NCBI GenBank assembly: GCA_030447865.1
Contig: JAUJOD010000002.1
Coordinates: forward strand, 124,001 to 188,000
DNA: 64,000 nt
Origin: Nocardioidaceae bacterium
Lineage (GTDB): Bacteria > Actinomycetota > Actinomycetes > Propionibacteriales > Nocardioidaceae
Direction of reading: 5' to 3'
Positions 35,681-44,116 of this stretch are shown in pieces. Within the stretch, counting starts at the first letter, position 1, and the number at the start of each line of letters is the position of its first letter. The notes under the pieces are model-generated. The model had not been told where the DNA came from, made no database searches, and saw only the letters and a list, made by a program, of their open reading frames with translations. A program made the translations under genes and the position numbers.

Positions 35681-36649
35681 ATGAAGCGCCGCTTTCTGGG
35701 CACCACCGGTCTGAAGGTGTCCCGGCTCGGTCTTGGCACGCTGACGTGGGGCACCGACACCGATGCGCACGAGGCCCAGGCGCAGCTGCGCGCTTTCGTC
35801 GACGCGGGCGGCACGCTGCTTGACACGGCGGCCGGGTACGGCAACGGGGCCAGTGAGTCACTGATCGGCAAGTTCCTGGGTTCGGTCGTCGACCGCGACG
35901 ACGTGGTGCTGGCCACGAAGGCCGGCATCACCCGTCCGCGGGGTGAGCGGGTGGTCGACGTCTCGCGCGGAGCGTTGCTGCGCAATCTCGACACGTCGCT
36001 GGAGCGGTTGGGGGTCGACTACGTCGACCTGTGGCAGGTGCACACCTGGTCTGACGACGTACCGCTCCCCGAGACGCTGACAGCGGTCGACGCGGCAGTG
36101 GCGTCTGGACGGGCACGCTACGTCGGGATCTCCAACTACTCCGGCTGGCAGACGGCGATGGCCGCCGCTCATCAACTCGCCGCGGCCGGTCGAACGCGGC
36201 TGGCCTCCACGCAGGTCGAGTACTCCCTGGTGCAGCGCGGCATCGAACGCGAGGTAGCACCTGCGGCTGAAGCGCTCGGGCTCGGCATCTTGCCCTGGTC
36301 CCCTCTCGGCCGCGGCGTGCTGACCGGCAAGTACCGCACGGGTACGCCTGCCGACTCGCGAGCGGCGTCATCGACGTTCGAGCGGTACGTCGGCGTCCAT
36401 CTGAACCCGACGGCTGCTCAGGTCGTCGAGGCCGTCTGTCGAGCTGCCGAAGGTTTGGAGCTCTCCCCGGTGCAGGTGGCGCTGGCGTGGGTGCGGGACC
36501 AGCCAGGTGTCACCGCTCCGATCGTGGGGGCTCGCACCGCCGCGCAGTTGGAGGAGTCGCTGAGCGTGGAGGGCGTGACGCTGCCGGACGAGATCGTGGA
36601 CGCCCTTGACGACGTCTCGGCGCCGGAGTTCGGCTACCCCGAGCTCTAG
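35681..36649 (+). CDS. Aldo/keto reductase
   Basis: A 322-residue NADPH-dependent AKR. Catalytic tetrad residues are placeable: Asp and Tyr in FVDAGGTLLDTAAGYGNGAS, Lys in VVLATKAGI, His in VDLWQVHTW. NADP-binding segments include WSPLGRGVLTGKYR and PIVGARTAAQLEESL. ATG 35681 begins MKRRFLGTTGLKVSRLGLGT, the standard family opening. It converges on the GH15 gene with a 6-nt gap. Confidence 0.94.
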   Translation: MKRRFLGTTGLKVSRLGLGTLTWGTDTDAHEAQAQLRAFVDAGGTLLDTAAGYGNGASESLIGKFLGSVVDRDDVVLATKAGITRPRGERVVDVSRGALLRNLDTSLERLGVDYVDLWQVHTWSDDVPLPETLTAVDAAVASGRARYVGISNYSGWQTAMAAAHQLAAAGRTRLASTQVEYSLVQRGIEREVAPAAEALGLGILPWSPLGRGVLTGKYRTGTPADSRAASSTFERYVGVHLNPTAAQVVEAVCRAAEGLELSPVQVALAWVRDQPGVTAPIVGARTAAQLEESLSVEGVTLPDEIVDALDDVSAPEFGYPEL

Positions 36650-36655
36650 GCTCCC

Positions 36656-38458
36656 CTAGCCGGCGGTCTGGCCCGGCGCCGTCTTCTCGCCTCGGTCGAG
36701 GTGGAAGGCGGCGCCGACCAGCGCGAGGTGTGAGAACGCCTGCGGAAAGTTGCCGACCATCCTGCGCTCGACCGGGTCGTACTCCTCCGACAACAGGCCA
36801 ACGTCATTCGTGAGCCCGACCAACCGGTCCATCAGTGCCCGGGCGTCGTCAAACCGGCCAGCGAAGGCGTACGCCGACACCAGCCAGAACGAGCAGGCCA
36901 GGAACGGGTGCTCGTCGCCCGGCAGCCCATCGACACCGGCCGCGGTGCGGTAGCGCAGCACCAGGCCGTCGCGGAGCAGGTCCTGTTCGACGGCGCGGAT
37001 GGTGCCCAGAAAGCGCGGATCGTCGCCGGGGAGAAAGCCGACGGCGGGGATCAGCAGCAAGGAGGCGTCGACCTCGCTGGTGTCGTAGTGCTGCACGAAC
37101 GTCTGCCGCTCGGCGTCGTACCCCTGCTGGAGGATCTCGTCGCGCACCTTGTCGCGGATCTCTCGCCACCTGTCAACCGAGCCCTCGAGCCCGTGGTCCT
37201 CGACTGCGCTGATTGCCCGGTCGAACGCGACCCACACCATGATGCGTGAGTGGGTGAAGTGGCGTTGCGGTCCCCTGATCTCCCACAGCCCGTTGTCGGG
37301 CTCGTCCCAGTGCTCGGCCAGCTCGTCGACCAAGGCGCGCTGCAGCGCCCACGAGTCGTGGGTCTCCTCGAGCCCCGCCCGCCTGCCGAGCTCCATCGCC
37401 GCCATCACCTCGCCCAGTACGTCGGTCTGCCGCTGGCAGACGGCGCCGTTGCCGATCCGGACCGGCCGCGAGTCGGCGTAGCCCGGCAAGTGGTCGAGTT
37501 CGCGCTCGGGCAGGTCGCGGGCGCCGTCGACGGCGTACATGATCTGCAGGTCCTTGGGGTCACCGGCGATGGCGCGCAGCAGCCAGTCGCGCCAGAGCAA
37601 CGTCTCCTCCTCATAGCCTGCGGTGAGCAGCGCCTCCAGCGTGAGCGAGGCGTCGCGGAGCCAGCAGAACCGGTAGTCCCAATTGCGGCTGCCGCCGAAC
37701 TCCTCGGGCAACGAGGTCGTTGGCGCTGCGGCGATGCCACCGGTGCCACCGTGGGTGAGCAGCCGCAGCACGAGCAGTGACCGCACCAACGCGTCCCGGT
37801 ACGGCCCGGTGTGGGTGCACCGGCCTGCCCACTCCTCGGTCGCGCGCACGGTTTCGTGCAGGTGCCGGTCCCTGTCGAGCATGGGAGGGATCGGTTGGTG
37901 CGACTTGAACCACGTCGTCGAAAACGTCAGTTCGTCGCCCTCGTGTACGTCGAACTCCTCGCAGTGGATGCCCTCGTTGGCCTGCGGCAGCCGAGGCCCG
38001 CGAAGCACGAGCATGTCGGGTCCGGCGATGGCGGAGATCAGCTCACGACCCTCGGAGTCGTGGCGCCGCGACACCCAGGGCCGGATCTTGCCGTAGCTCA
38101 ACCGGACGATCCACTCGTGCCGCACCCGGACGGTTCCAGCGACGCCCTCCACCCGCCGTACGACATCAGCGCGGTCGTCGGCCAGCGGCATCCAGTCGGT
38201 GACCCGGATAGTCCCGTCGGCAGTGCGATGGGTGGTCTCCAGGACGAACGTGTCACCGACGTACCGCCGGGTGGTCGTCGCGCCGGCAACCGGCGCCAGC
38301 AGCCAGCGCCCGTTGGCCGGCGTACCGAGCAAAGCGGCGAAGCAGGCCGGTGAGTCGTATCGGGGCAGGCACAGCCAGTCGACCGAACCGTTTAGACCCA
38401 CCAGAGCCGCGGTGCCCAGGTCGCCCAGCACCGCGTAGTCCTCGATCAGAAGCGCCAT
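36656..38458 (-). CDS. Glycoside hydrolase family 15 protein (trehalase/glucoamylase type)
   Basis: A 600-residue (alpha/alpha)6-barrel hydrolase with the N-terminal DUF5911-like domain (MALLIEDYAVLGDLGTAALV; DWLCLPRYDSPACFAALLG). Catalytic-domain landmarks are FGGSRNWDYRFCWLRDASLT and EIRGPQRHFTHSRIMVWVAF. Actinobacterial members act as acid trehalases or glucoamylases in the cytosol, and no signal peptide is present. ATG 38458 is preferred over the ORF start at 38593, since the family opens at MALLIEDY. Confidence 0.92.
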   Translation of the reverse strand: MALLIEDYAVLGDLGTAALVGLNGSVDWLCLPRYDSPACFAALLGTPANGRWLLAPVAGATTTRRYVGDTFVLETTHRTADGTIRVTDWMPLADDRADVVRRVEGVAGTVRVRHEWIVRLSYGKIRPWVSRRHDSEGRELISAIAGPDMLVLRGPRLPQANEGIHCEEFDVHEGDELTFSTTWFKSHQPIPPMLDRDRHLHETVRATEEWAGRCTHTGPYRDALVRSLLVLRLLTHGGTGGIAAAPTTSLPEEFGGSRNWDYRFCWLRDASLTLEALLTAGYEEETLLWRDWLLRAIAGDPKDLQIMYAVDGARDLPERELDHLPGYADSRPVRIGNGAVCQRQTDVLGEVMAAMELGRRAGLEETHDSWALQRALVDELAEHWDEPDNGLWEIRGPQRHFTHSRIMVWVAFDRAISAVEDHGLEGSVDRWREIRDKVRDEILQQGYDAERQTFVQHYDTSEVDASLLLIPAVGFLPGDDPRFLGTIRAVEQDLLRDGLVLRYRTAAGVDGLPGDEHPFLACSFWLVSAYAFAGRFDDARALMDRLVGLTNDVGLLSEEYDPVERRMVGNFPQAFSHLALVGAAFHLDRGEKTAPGQTAG

Positions 38459-38515
38459 GTTGTGAGCGTATGCCCACTGACACAGGCACCGACCACGTGC
38501 CACGATAGAAGCGGT

Positions 38516-38722
38516 ATGGAGTACGAATTCCAGCGGTTCCAGCTGCCTCGGACACTGTCTCGCTCGGCCGTGCGTCGGCTGTTGACCGACCACGCAGAGT
38601 ACGGCGGGTGGGAGCTCGCCCGGTTGCGGCTCTATCCCGACGGCACCCGCAAGGTAGAGCTGCGGCGGCGGATCATCCGAGTGCGGTCGACCTTGGCGCG
38701 CGAGACCCTCCCCTACGTCTGA
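38516..38722 (+). CDS. DUF5703 family small protein
   Basis: A 68-residue basic protein: MEYEFQRFQLPRTLSRSAVR, then LLTDHAEYGGWELARLRLYP, DGTRKVELRRRIIRVR. This order is characteristic of DUF5703, a short conserved actinobacterial family of unknown function often found near M20 peptidases, as it is here. It is divergent from GH15 and convergent with the peptidase. Confidence 0.88.
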   Translation: MEYEFQRFQLPRTLSRSAVRRLLTDHAEYGGWELARLRLYPDGTRKVELRRRIIRVRSTLARETLPYV

Positions 38723-38756
38723 GCTCGCGGACGCCCAAGCTGGGCGCCGTACACCG

Positions 38757-40061
38757 TCACGCGCGGTCGAGGAACTCGTCGAAGACCCGCGCGCTGAACT
38801 CCAAGGCGTCCACGGGCACGCGTTCGTCGACGCCGTGGAACAGCGCGGTGAAGTCGAGGTCGGCGGGGAGCCGCAACGGCGAGAAGCCGAAGCAGCGGAT
38901 GCCGAGCTTGCTCCACGCCTTGGCGTCGGTGCCGCCCGACATGAGGAACGGCAGCACGGTGGCGTCGGCGTCCTCGGTGCGGATCGCGTCGACCATCGCG
39001 TCGACGAGAGGGCCGTCGAACGGCGTCTCGAGCGCCTTGTCGTGGACGAGCAGCTCGTAGCTCACGTTGTCGGGCAGCAGGCTGCGCAGCGTCGCGAAGA
39101 ACTCATCCTCGTACCCGGGCAGAAAGCGGCCGTCGATACCGGCTGTTGCCTCGCCGGGGATCACGTTGTGCTTGTAACCGGAGTCCAGCAGCGTCGGGTT
39201 GGCTGTGTTGCGCACGACGGCTGCCAACATGCGGGCAGCCGGACCAAAGTGCTCGATGAGCGCGTCGACGTTGTCTTCGACGCTGTCGTGACCGGTGAGC
39301 GCCGCAACTTCCTCGAGCAGCGCGCCCATCGCGGGAGTGAGGCGGATCGGCCACTGATGATGCCCGATCGCGCTCACCGCCTCGGCGATGGCGGTGACAG
39401 CGTTGTCAGGGTTCCGCATCGACCCGTGACCCGCCGTGCCGTGCGCACGCAGCCGGAGCCACGCGAGGCCCTTCTCGGCGGTCTCGACGAGGTATAGCCG
39501 TTTGCCGTTGACGGTCGTCGAGAAGCCGCCGACCTCGCCGATCGCCTCGGTGCAGCCCTCGAACCAGTCCGCCCGCTGGTCAACGAGCGGGTGGGCACCC
39601 TGGATGCTGCCGGCCTCCTCGTCGGCAGTGAACGCCAACGTGATCGGGCGCTTGGGGGGTACGCCGGCGCGGGCGCGAGCGCGAACCACCGAGAGGATCG
39701 CCGCGTCGAAGTCCTTCATGTCGACAGCTCCGCGTCCCCAGACGTAGTCGTCGAGCACATCCCCTGAGAACGGGTCGACCTTCCAGTCGGCTTTGGCGGC
39801 CGGTACGACGTCGAGGTGGCCGTGGACGAGCAACCGGTCGGTGGCCGACGGGTCGCCCCAGTGCGCGACGACCGACGTACGCCCTCGACTCGGCTCGAAG
39901 ATCACCGGCTCGATGCCTACGTCGGTCAGAAGTGCAGCCACGTGCTCAGCCGCGACCCGCTCCCCCGGGCCGCTGTCGTCGCCGAAGTTCGAGGTGTCTA
40001 TCCGGATCAAGTCGCGGCAGATCGAAACGACCTCCGCGTCGGCTTGGTAGGGCTTGCTCAT
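38757..40061 (-). CDS. M20/M25/M40-family metallopeptidase (dipeptidase/deacylase type)
   Basis: A 434-residue metallohydrolase: LLVHGHLDVVPA (His and Asp metal ligands), WGRGAVDMKDFDAAIL (bridging Asp), FTADEEAGSIQGAHP (general-base Glu and metal Glu), and a C-terminal FSPLRLPADLDFTALFHGVD containing the last His ligand. The dimerisation domain is intermediate (AHGTAGHGSMRNPDNAV). ATG 40061 gives MSKPYQADAEVV. A signal peptide is absent, so a cytoplasmic peptidase or N-acyl-amino-acid hydrolase is likely. The family is common beside DUF5703 in actinobacteria. Confidence 0.92.
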   Translation of the reverse strand: MSKPYQADAEVVSICRDLIRIDTSNFGDDSGPGERVAAEHVAALLTDVGIEPVIFEPSRGRTSVVAHWGDPSATDRLLVHGHLDVVPAAKADWKVDPFSGDVLDDYVWGRGAVDMKDFDAAILSVVRARARAGVPPKRPITLAFTADEEAGSIQGAHPLVDQRADWFEGCTEAIGEVGGFSTTVNGKRLYLVETAEKGLAWLRLRAHGTAGHGSMRNPDNAVTAIAEAVSAIGHHQWPIRLTPAMGALLEEVAALTGHDSVEDNVDALIEHFGPAARMLAAVVRNTANPTLLDSGYKHNVIPGEATAGIDGRFLPGYEDEFFATLRSLLPDNVSYELLVHDKALETPFDGPLVDAMVDAIRTEDADATVLPFLMSGGTDAKAWSKLGIRCFGFSPLRLPADLDFTALFHGVDERVPVDALEFSARVFDEFLDRA

Positions 40062-40148
40062 GCGCCCATCTTGCACCCCGGACGCGGCGGCCGAGCGGCG
40101 CCCGTTTGGTATCGTGGTCCGTCGCTCGCCGAGGTCGCGGGCACCCAG

Positions 40149-40233
40149 GTCCGGGTGGCGGAATAGGTAGACGCGCTAGCTTGAGGTGCTAGTGCCCCAA
40201 AAGGGCATGGGGGTTCAAGTCCCCCCTCGGACA
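40149..40233 (+). tRNA. tRNA-Leu (anticodon GAG)
   Basis: An 85-nt class II tRNA. The acceptor stem pairs 40149-40155 with 40226-40232, the anticodon arm CTAGC/GCTAG flanks the loop TTGAGGT (anticodon GAG at 40183-40185), there is a long variable arm (TGCCCC..GGGCA), and the T arm GGGGG-TTCAAGT-CCCCC is at 40209-40225. The discriminator is A at 40233 and CCA is not encoded. It reads CUC/CUU codons. Confidence 0.96.
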
Positions 40234-40239
40234 CCGGGA

Positions 40240-40266
40240 AACCGCAGGTCAGACAGAGCTGCGGTT
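40240..40266 (+). terminator. Stem-loop just after tRNA-Leu (probable terminator)
   Basis: AACCGCAG (40240-40247) pairs perfectly with CTGCGGTT (40259-40266) around an 11-nt loop, 7 nt after the tRNA 3' end. It is followed by CATTGTCT rather than a strong T run, so it is an imperfect intrinsic terminator typical of high-GC bacteria. Confidence 0.55.
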
Positions 40267-40467
40267 CATTGTCTCAGAGGCTCTTGCTAACGGGTGGTGA
40301 AGCGCGCCGTGACTCTCTCCGCTGCGTCGTCGTGCAGCTCCGGCGTGACATGGCTGGAGAGCTACAGCCAAAAAGGCGCTTGATTTCCTCGCGTGAGAGA
40401 GAGCAGCAACTGCTGCGCCGTCATGGCAAACTTGCGTAACGAATAAACTCCATCGTGTGAGGTCACA

Positions 40468-41142
40468 GTGTCGTCTGCATCGCCAGGCTACGAACCAACA
40501 CCACCGTCAACGTCAGCTCGGAAGATTCCGTGGTGGCGGAAGGGCTGGGTTGTCGGTCTGATCGCTTTGCTGGTCGGGGTCGCGATCGGGTCAGCAGGCT
40601 CAAATGACACCGGCAATGAGCCACTGGCCGCCGATGTACCGGAGGCGACCACCACGGCTACCGCGACAGTCACGGAGACCGCGCCGGGGGCTAGTGAAAC
40701 GGTGACAGAGCCAGCATCGCCACCAATTACGAAGCGAGTCACTCAGACAGTCACTAAGACCGCGCCAGCCCCACCACCTGTTACAGAGACCGTGCAGTCG
40801 ACGCCCGAGCCGGAGCCGGAGCCGGACCCGGAGCCCGACCCGGAGCCCGACCTGACTTCTGGTCGGGAGAACGCTATTGAGACGGCTGAGAATTACCTCG
40901 ACTTTGGGGCGTTCTCGCGCTCTGGCCTCATCGAGCAGTTGAAGTTCGAGGGCTTCTCGACCGAGGACGCCACCTTCGCCGTTGACAGCCTGAACATTGA
41001 TTTCAACGAGCAGGCAGCCAAGGCAGCGAAGAATTACCTCGACTTCTCCTCCTTCTCGCGCTCTGGCCTCATCGAGCAGCTGATCTTCGAGGGCTACACC
41101 CGCGAGCAGGCCGAGTACGGCGTGGACACGACAGGGCTCTGA
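40468..41142 (+). CDS. Membrane-anchored Ltp-repeat protein (host cell surface-exposed lipoprotein family)
   Basis: A 224-residue protein: cytoplasmic N-terminus, one membrane helix (WVVGLIALLVGVAIGSAG, residues ~27-44), an extracellular Thr/Val/Glu-rich spacer and an acidic Pro-Glu/Asp run (EPEPEPDPEPDPEPD), then two tandem Ltp repeats (pfam07553), each containing NYLDF..FSRSGLIEQL and a following FEG motif. The repeats share a 27-bp identical stretch (40912-40938 and 41053-41079), indicating recent internal duplication. Phage Ltp proteins of this family block superinfection, but here there is no lipobox Cys. The start is GTG 40468. Confidence 0.85.
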   Translation: MSSASPGYEPTPPSTSARKIPWWRKGWVVGLIALLVGVAIGSAGSNDTGNEPLAADVPEATTTATATVTETAPGASETVTEPASPPITKRVTQTVTKTAPAPPPVTETVQSTPEPEPEPDPEPDPEPDLTSGRENAIETAENYLDFGAFSRSGLIEQLKFEGFSTEDATFAVDSLNIDFNEQAAKAAKNYLDFSSFSRSGLIEQLIFEGYTREQAEYGVDTTGL

Positions 41143-41242
41143 TCCGGGCGCGTGGCTCAACGTTGCGCATCATCGCACGTAGCCGCTGGCATGAGGGCGC
41201 GTCCTACCAGTCGGAGCGGTAGCCACCTGGCAGCGTGTCCTC

Positions 41243-41977
41243 ATGCCGGAGGCACGCCGTGAGCGATGGGAGAACGCGGCTGAGTGGCCGCTGACTGTTA
41301 CGGCGGTACTGTTCCTGGTCGCCTATGGCTGGCCCATACGCGACCCTGACCTAGCCGCGCCGTGGCCCGCTGTCTGCCGCGTCGTCACCTGGGCGGCGTG
41401 GGCGGCGTTCCTGCTCGACTACCTAGCCCGGCTGGCACTCAGCGACCAGCGGTGGCGGTTTGTGTGGCAGCACCCCGTAGACCTGGCCGTCGTCGCCCTG
41501 CCGCTACTGCGACCGTTGCGACTGCTCCGGCTCGTGGCGCTGCTCGGCATGCTGAACCGGCGCGCCAGCGGGTCGCTGCGAGGACGGGTAGTGGTGTACG
41601 CCGTCGGGGCAGCTTCGCTAGTGCTACTGGTCGCTGCGCTCGCGGTGCTCGATGCCGAGCGCGGTCGACCGGGCGCAAACATCGGGAACTTTGGCGATGC
41701 GTTGTGGTGGGCGCTAACGACCGTGACGACGGTCGGCTACGGCGACCACTTCCCGGTGACCGCTACTGGACGTTTCGTGGCTGGCGGACTGATGGTCGCC
41801 GGTATCGCACTGCTCGGCGTTGTCACTGCCACGTTCGCTTCGTGGCTGATTGAACGGGTGGCCCAGGTCGAGGAGGCTAGCCAGGCAGCGACACGCCGCG
41901 ATGTTGAGACGCTTGCCCGTGAAGTTGCTGCGCTGCGCGCACAGTTGCCGCGCCCGCCTAACGGTCGGCAGGGGTGA
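41243..41977 (+). CDS. Voltage-gated-type potassium channel subunit
   Basis: A 244-residue channel with the selectivity filter TVTTVGYGDHFPVT near residue 163 after a pore helix (FGDALWWALTTV), flanked by hydrophobic helices. An S4-like basic helix is visible at RPLRLLRLVALLGMLNRR (residues ~89-106), which is consistent with voltage sensing. The C-terminus forms a short coiled coil (RVAQVEEASQAATRRDVETL). It is a Kv/KvAP-like prokaryotic channel. ATG 41243 opens MPEARRERWENAAEWPL. It is a single gene 100 bp after the Ltp gene. Confidence 0.9.
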   Translation: MPEARRERWENAAEWPLTVTAVLFLVAYGWPIRDPDLAAPWPAVCRVVTWAAWAAFLLDYLARLALSDQRWRFVWQHPVDLAVVALPLLRPLRLLRLVALLGMLNRRASGSLRGRVVVYAVGAASLVLLVAALAVLDAERGRPGANIGNFGDALWWALTTVTTVGYGDHFPVTATGRFVAGGLMVAGIALLGVVTATFASWLIERVAQVEEASQAATRRDVETLAREVAALRAQLPRPPNGRQG

Positions 41978-42248
41978 TCCGCTCAGCGCCGACCCATTCG
42001 ACGTGCTGCATCCCAACCCCACGCTGTATCGGACGTACGCCAGCCTGGCCTGGATCGAGAAGAAGCAGCGCTGAGACGGAGGCGTCTCTGCGCGGGAACG
42101 TCTGGAGGCCGCCCAACGGGCAACCCATGGACTCGACGACTTGCAGGCACCAGCCCAGCGCTTGACGAGATACTGCCATCAGGCGGCGGCGTGACATCGC
42201 TAGCGAAATTTGCGTGCCGCGCGCGAGGGCTTCAGGGACACTCGCTGC
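41978..42248. other. Intergenic region with a possible 3' gene remnant
   Basis: At 41988-42074 one frame reads ADPFDVLHPNPTLYRTYASL followed by AWIEKKQR and a stop. This has natural protein composition but no start or upstream homology in frame, and runs out of the channel gene's end. It may be the tail of a lost gene. Nothing else is recognisable up to the methyltransferase start. Confidence 0.25.
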
Positions 42249-43082
42249 ATGTCAGAACGTGACCGGGCTGCCATGCGGGACTTCTACGACGACTACGGTC
42301 ATCGGGAATGGCTCCGATTGGAGCAAGACCTGCGAGGCCGTGTCAGCTTTGAGGTGCATCGCCGGTTTCTGGCAGCGGTCGTAGAACCTGGTATGCGAGT
42401 GCTGGAAGTGGGAGCTGGTCCTGGGCGCTTCACGGACGAGCTCGCGAGGCTGGGTGCCCGGGTCGTGGTAACGGACTTTTCGCCGGTCCAGCTGGAACTC
42501 AATCGCAGCCGGATGTCGGGCACCGCTGCCGAGCAAGCCGTCGAGACCCGTGAACTTCTCGACGTGTGCGACACCAGTCGCTACCGGGACGGCGAGTTCG
42601 ATGCAGTTCTGGCGTTCGGCGGCCCACTGTCCTACGCCTTCGAGCACGCGGAAGCCGCTCTGGCTGGCCTGTTTCGAGTCACCAAGCCTGGCGGGCCGAT
42701 ACTTGCCTCCGTGATGTCCCTACTCGGCTCGTGGCGGTACTTCCTACCCGGAGTCGTGGCCGACACCGAACGGGTGGGCGATGACGCCAACGACGCGGTC
42801 CTGCGCACTGGAGATCTGCGCCACTTCGGCAACGCCCACGTCTGCCGCATGTTCCGATCACGTGATGTCGCTGAGATGGTGCGCAACTGCGGTGCTGGCG
42901 TCGTCGCCATGAGCGCGAGCAACTGGACATCCCTCGCTGACGAGGAGGCGTTGTCGAAGCTTGAAGCCAATCGGGAGCGCTGGCAGCGCTACCTAGATCA
43001 AGAAGTCGCTGCCTGCGCCGAACCTGGCGCTCTCGACGGTGGCACGCACCTGATGTTCGCCGCGCGCCTCCCCCAGACGTAG
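42249..43082 (+). CDS. Class I SAM-dependent methyltransferase
   Basis: A 277-residue methyltransferase. The SAM-binding motif I MRVLEVGAGPGRFTDELARL lies at ~residues 48-67, motif II VVVTDFSPVQLELNR follows, and motif IV is DAVLAFGGPLSYAFEHAEAA. ATG 42249 begins MSERDRAAMRDFYDDYGHRE. Related proteins methylate small molecules or antibiotics; substrate specificity cannot be inferred. It stands alone, in a sparsely coded stretch. Confidence 0.9.
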   Translation: MSERDRAAMRDFYDDYGHREWLRLEQDLRGRVSFEVHRRFLAAVVEPGMRVLEVGAGPGRFTDELARLGARVVVTDFSPVQLELNRSRMSGTAAEQAVETRELLDVCDTSRYRDGEFDAVLAFGGPLSYAFEHAEAALAGLFRVTKPGGPILASVMSLLGSWRYFLPGVVADTERVGDDANDAVLRTGDLRHFGNAHVCRMFRSRDVAEMVRNCGAGVVAMSASNWTSLADEEALSKLEANRERWQRYLDQEVAACAEPGALDGGTHLMFAARLPQT

Positions 43083-43345
43083 AAGCCACTGCGCTACAGG
43101 ATCGGCGTGTAGCGAACAGGACGCTCATCTGAGAAGGTATCGATCACGGCAACGCCGGACCCGTGGGACGGGCCGCCCGGAGGCACGTCGGCCATCAAGG
43201 ACCCTAACCATCCGCATGCGGTGACGACGGCCGTGATCCGCTGACTGACATCAGCGCCGGGTCGGGCCAAGCCGTGCGCCGTTGGTCTACCGGGCCGCTT
43301 CGAGACGACCTGCAGAGATGTCTTCGGACACCCGCAATGCGGAGT

Positions 43346-43993
43346 TCAGGAAGTTGCCTGAAAGGTCTGTCGACAGGCCTCGACACCGCTGAGCGCGACG
43401 TCGTCGCGCCGGCGAGGTAGCCATTGTTCTCTGGTGATGCGCCACCGCTGAATCAGCGCGGGCTCTCCACGCCGGGTGTCCCAGTCCGTTCCGTTCCGTT
43501 CATAACCGAGCGTCTCGGAGACGCGGTTCGACCCGGCGTTGTCCAGGAAGGCGTCACTGGCGGCTTCGGCGGCGCCGAACCCGTCGAAGGACAGGTGAAG
43601 TGCTGCCTCCCGCATCTCGCGCCCGAGTCCGCGGCCGCGAAAGTCGGCGGCCAGCCAGGAGAAGGTGGTGACGGTGCCGTAGGTGTCGAAGTCGGAACCG
43701 ATGATGTCCTGAATGCCAACGGCTTGCCCATCGATGAGAACCACCAGGTTGAGTCGCCAGAAGTCAGAGGCGACGCGTCCGCGGCCTCGCCAGATCGCTT
43801 GCAGCCACTTCTGAACCCGCGTGTCCGGGTCACTTTCGTACAAGGACATCGGGTCATCGAAGGGTGGAGGATCAGCGTCGGCCTGGCCCGCTCGGACGAG
43901 GGGCACCAGTTCTTCCAGTAGATCATCGGTCGCCCCTCGCAGCTCGATCCGCGGGGTGGTCACAGTGACGTTCAGAGGGGCGTAGGGATGCAC
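43346..43993 (-). CDS. GNAT-family N-acetyltransferase
   Basis: A 215-residue GNAT: IELRGATDDLLEELVPLVRA at the start of the fold, then FSWLAADFRGRGLGREMREAALHLSF (acetyl-CoA loop), DAFLDNAGSNRVSETLGYER and WRITREQWLPRR. I place the start at GTG 43993 (MHPYAPLNV by homology); an in-frame ATG at 44029 adds 12 residues. Neither has an evident ribosome site. The substrate is unknown. The opposite-strand methyltransferase ends 263 bp away. Confidence 0.85.
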   Translation of the reverse strand: MHPYAPLNVTVTTPRIELRGATDDLLEELVPLVRAGQADADPPPFDDPMSLYESDPDTRVQKWLQAIWRGRGRVASDFWRLNLVVLIDGQAVGIQDIIGSDFDTYGTVTTFSWLAADFRGRGLGREMREAALHLSFDGFGAAEAASDAFLDNAGSNRVSETLGYERNGTDWDTRRGEPALIQRWRITREQWLPRRRDDVALSGVEACRQTFQATS

Positions 43994-44116
43994 ATCCAGA
44001 GAGTAGAGGGCGACTTGAGCGGGGGGCACATTGTTTTCGCCCTCGGCAATGTCCTGAGTGGACTACCTGCGCGCTCGACTCTCGGTGTGTGCGGATGGAC
44101 GTCTTGTGAGGGATCC

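Noticed and set aside
40149-40233. tRNA-Leu as proven integration site of a genomic island
   Set aside because: No integrase, no excisionase and no second copy of the tRNA 3' end were found in the window, so only a weak suggestion is retained.
43083-43345. Possible small gene between the methyltransferase and GNAT genes
   Set aside because: A short frame (SAIKDPNHPHAVTTAVIR) ends with a stop but has no start, ribosome site or recognised family.
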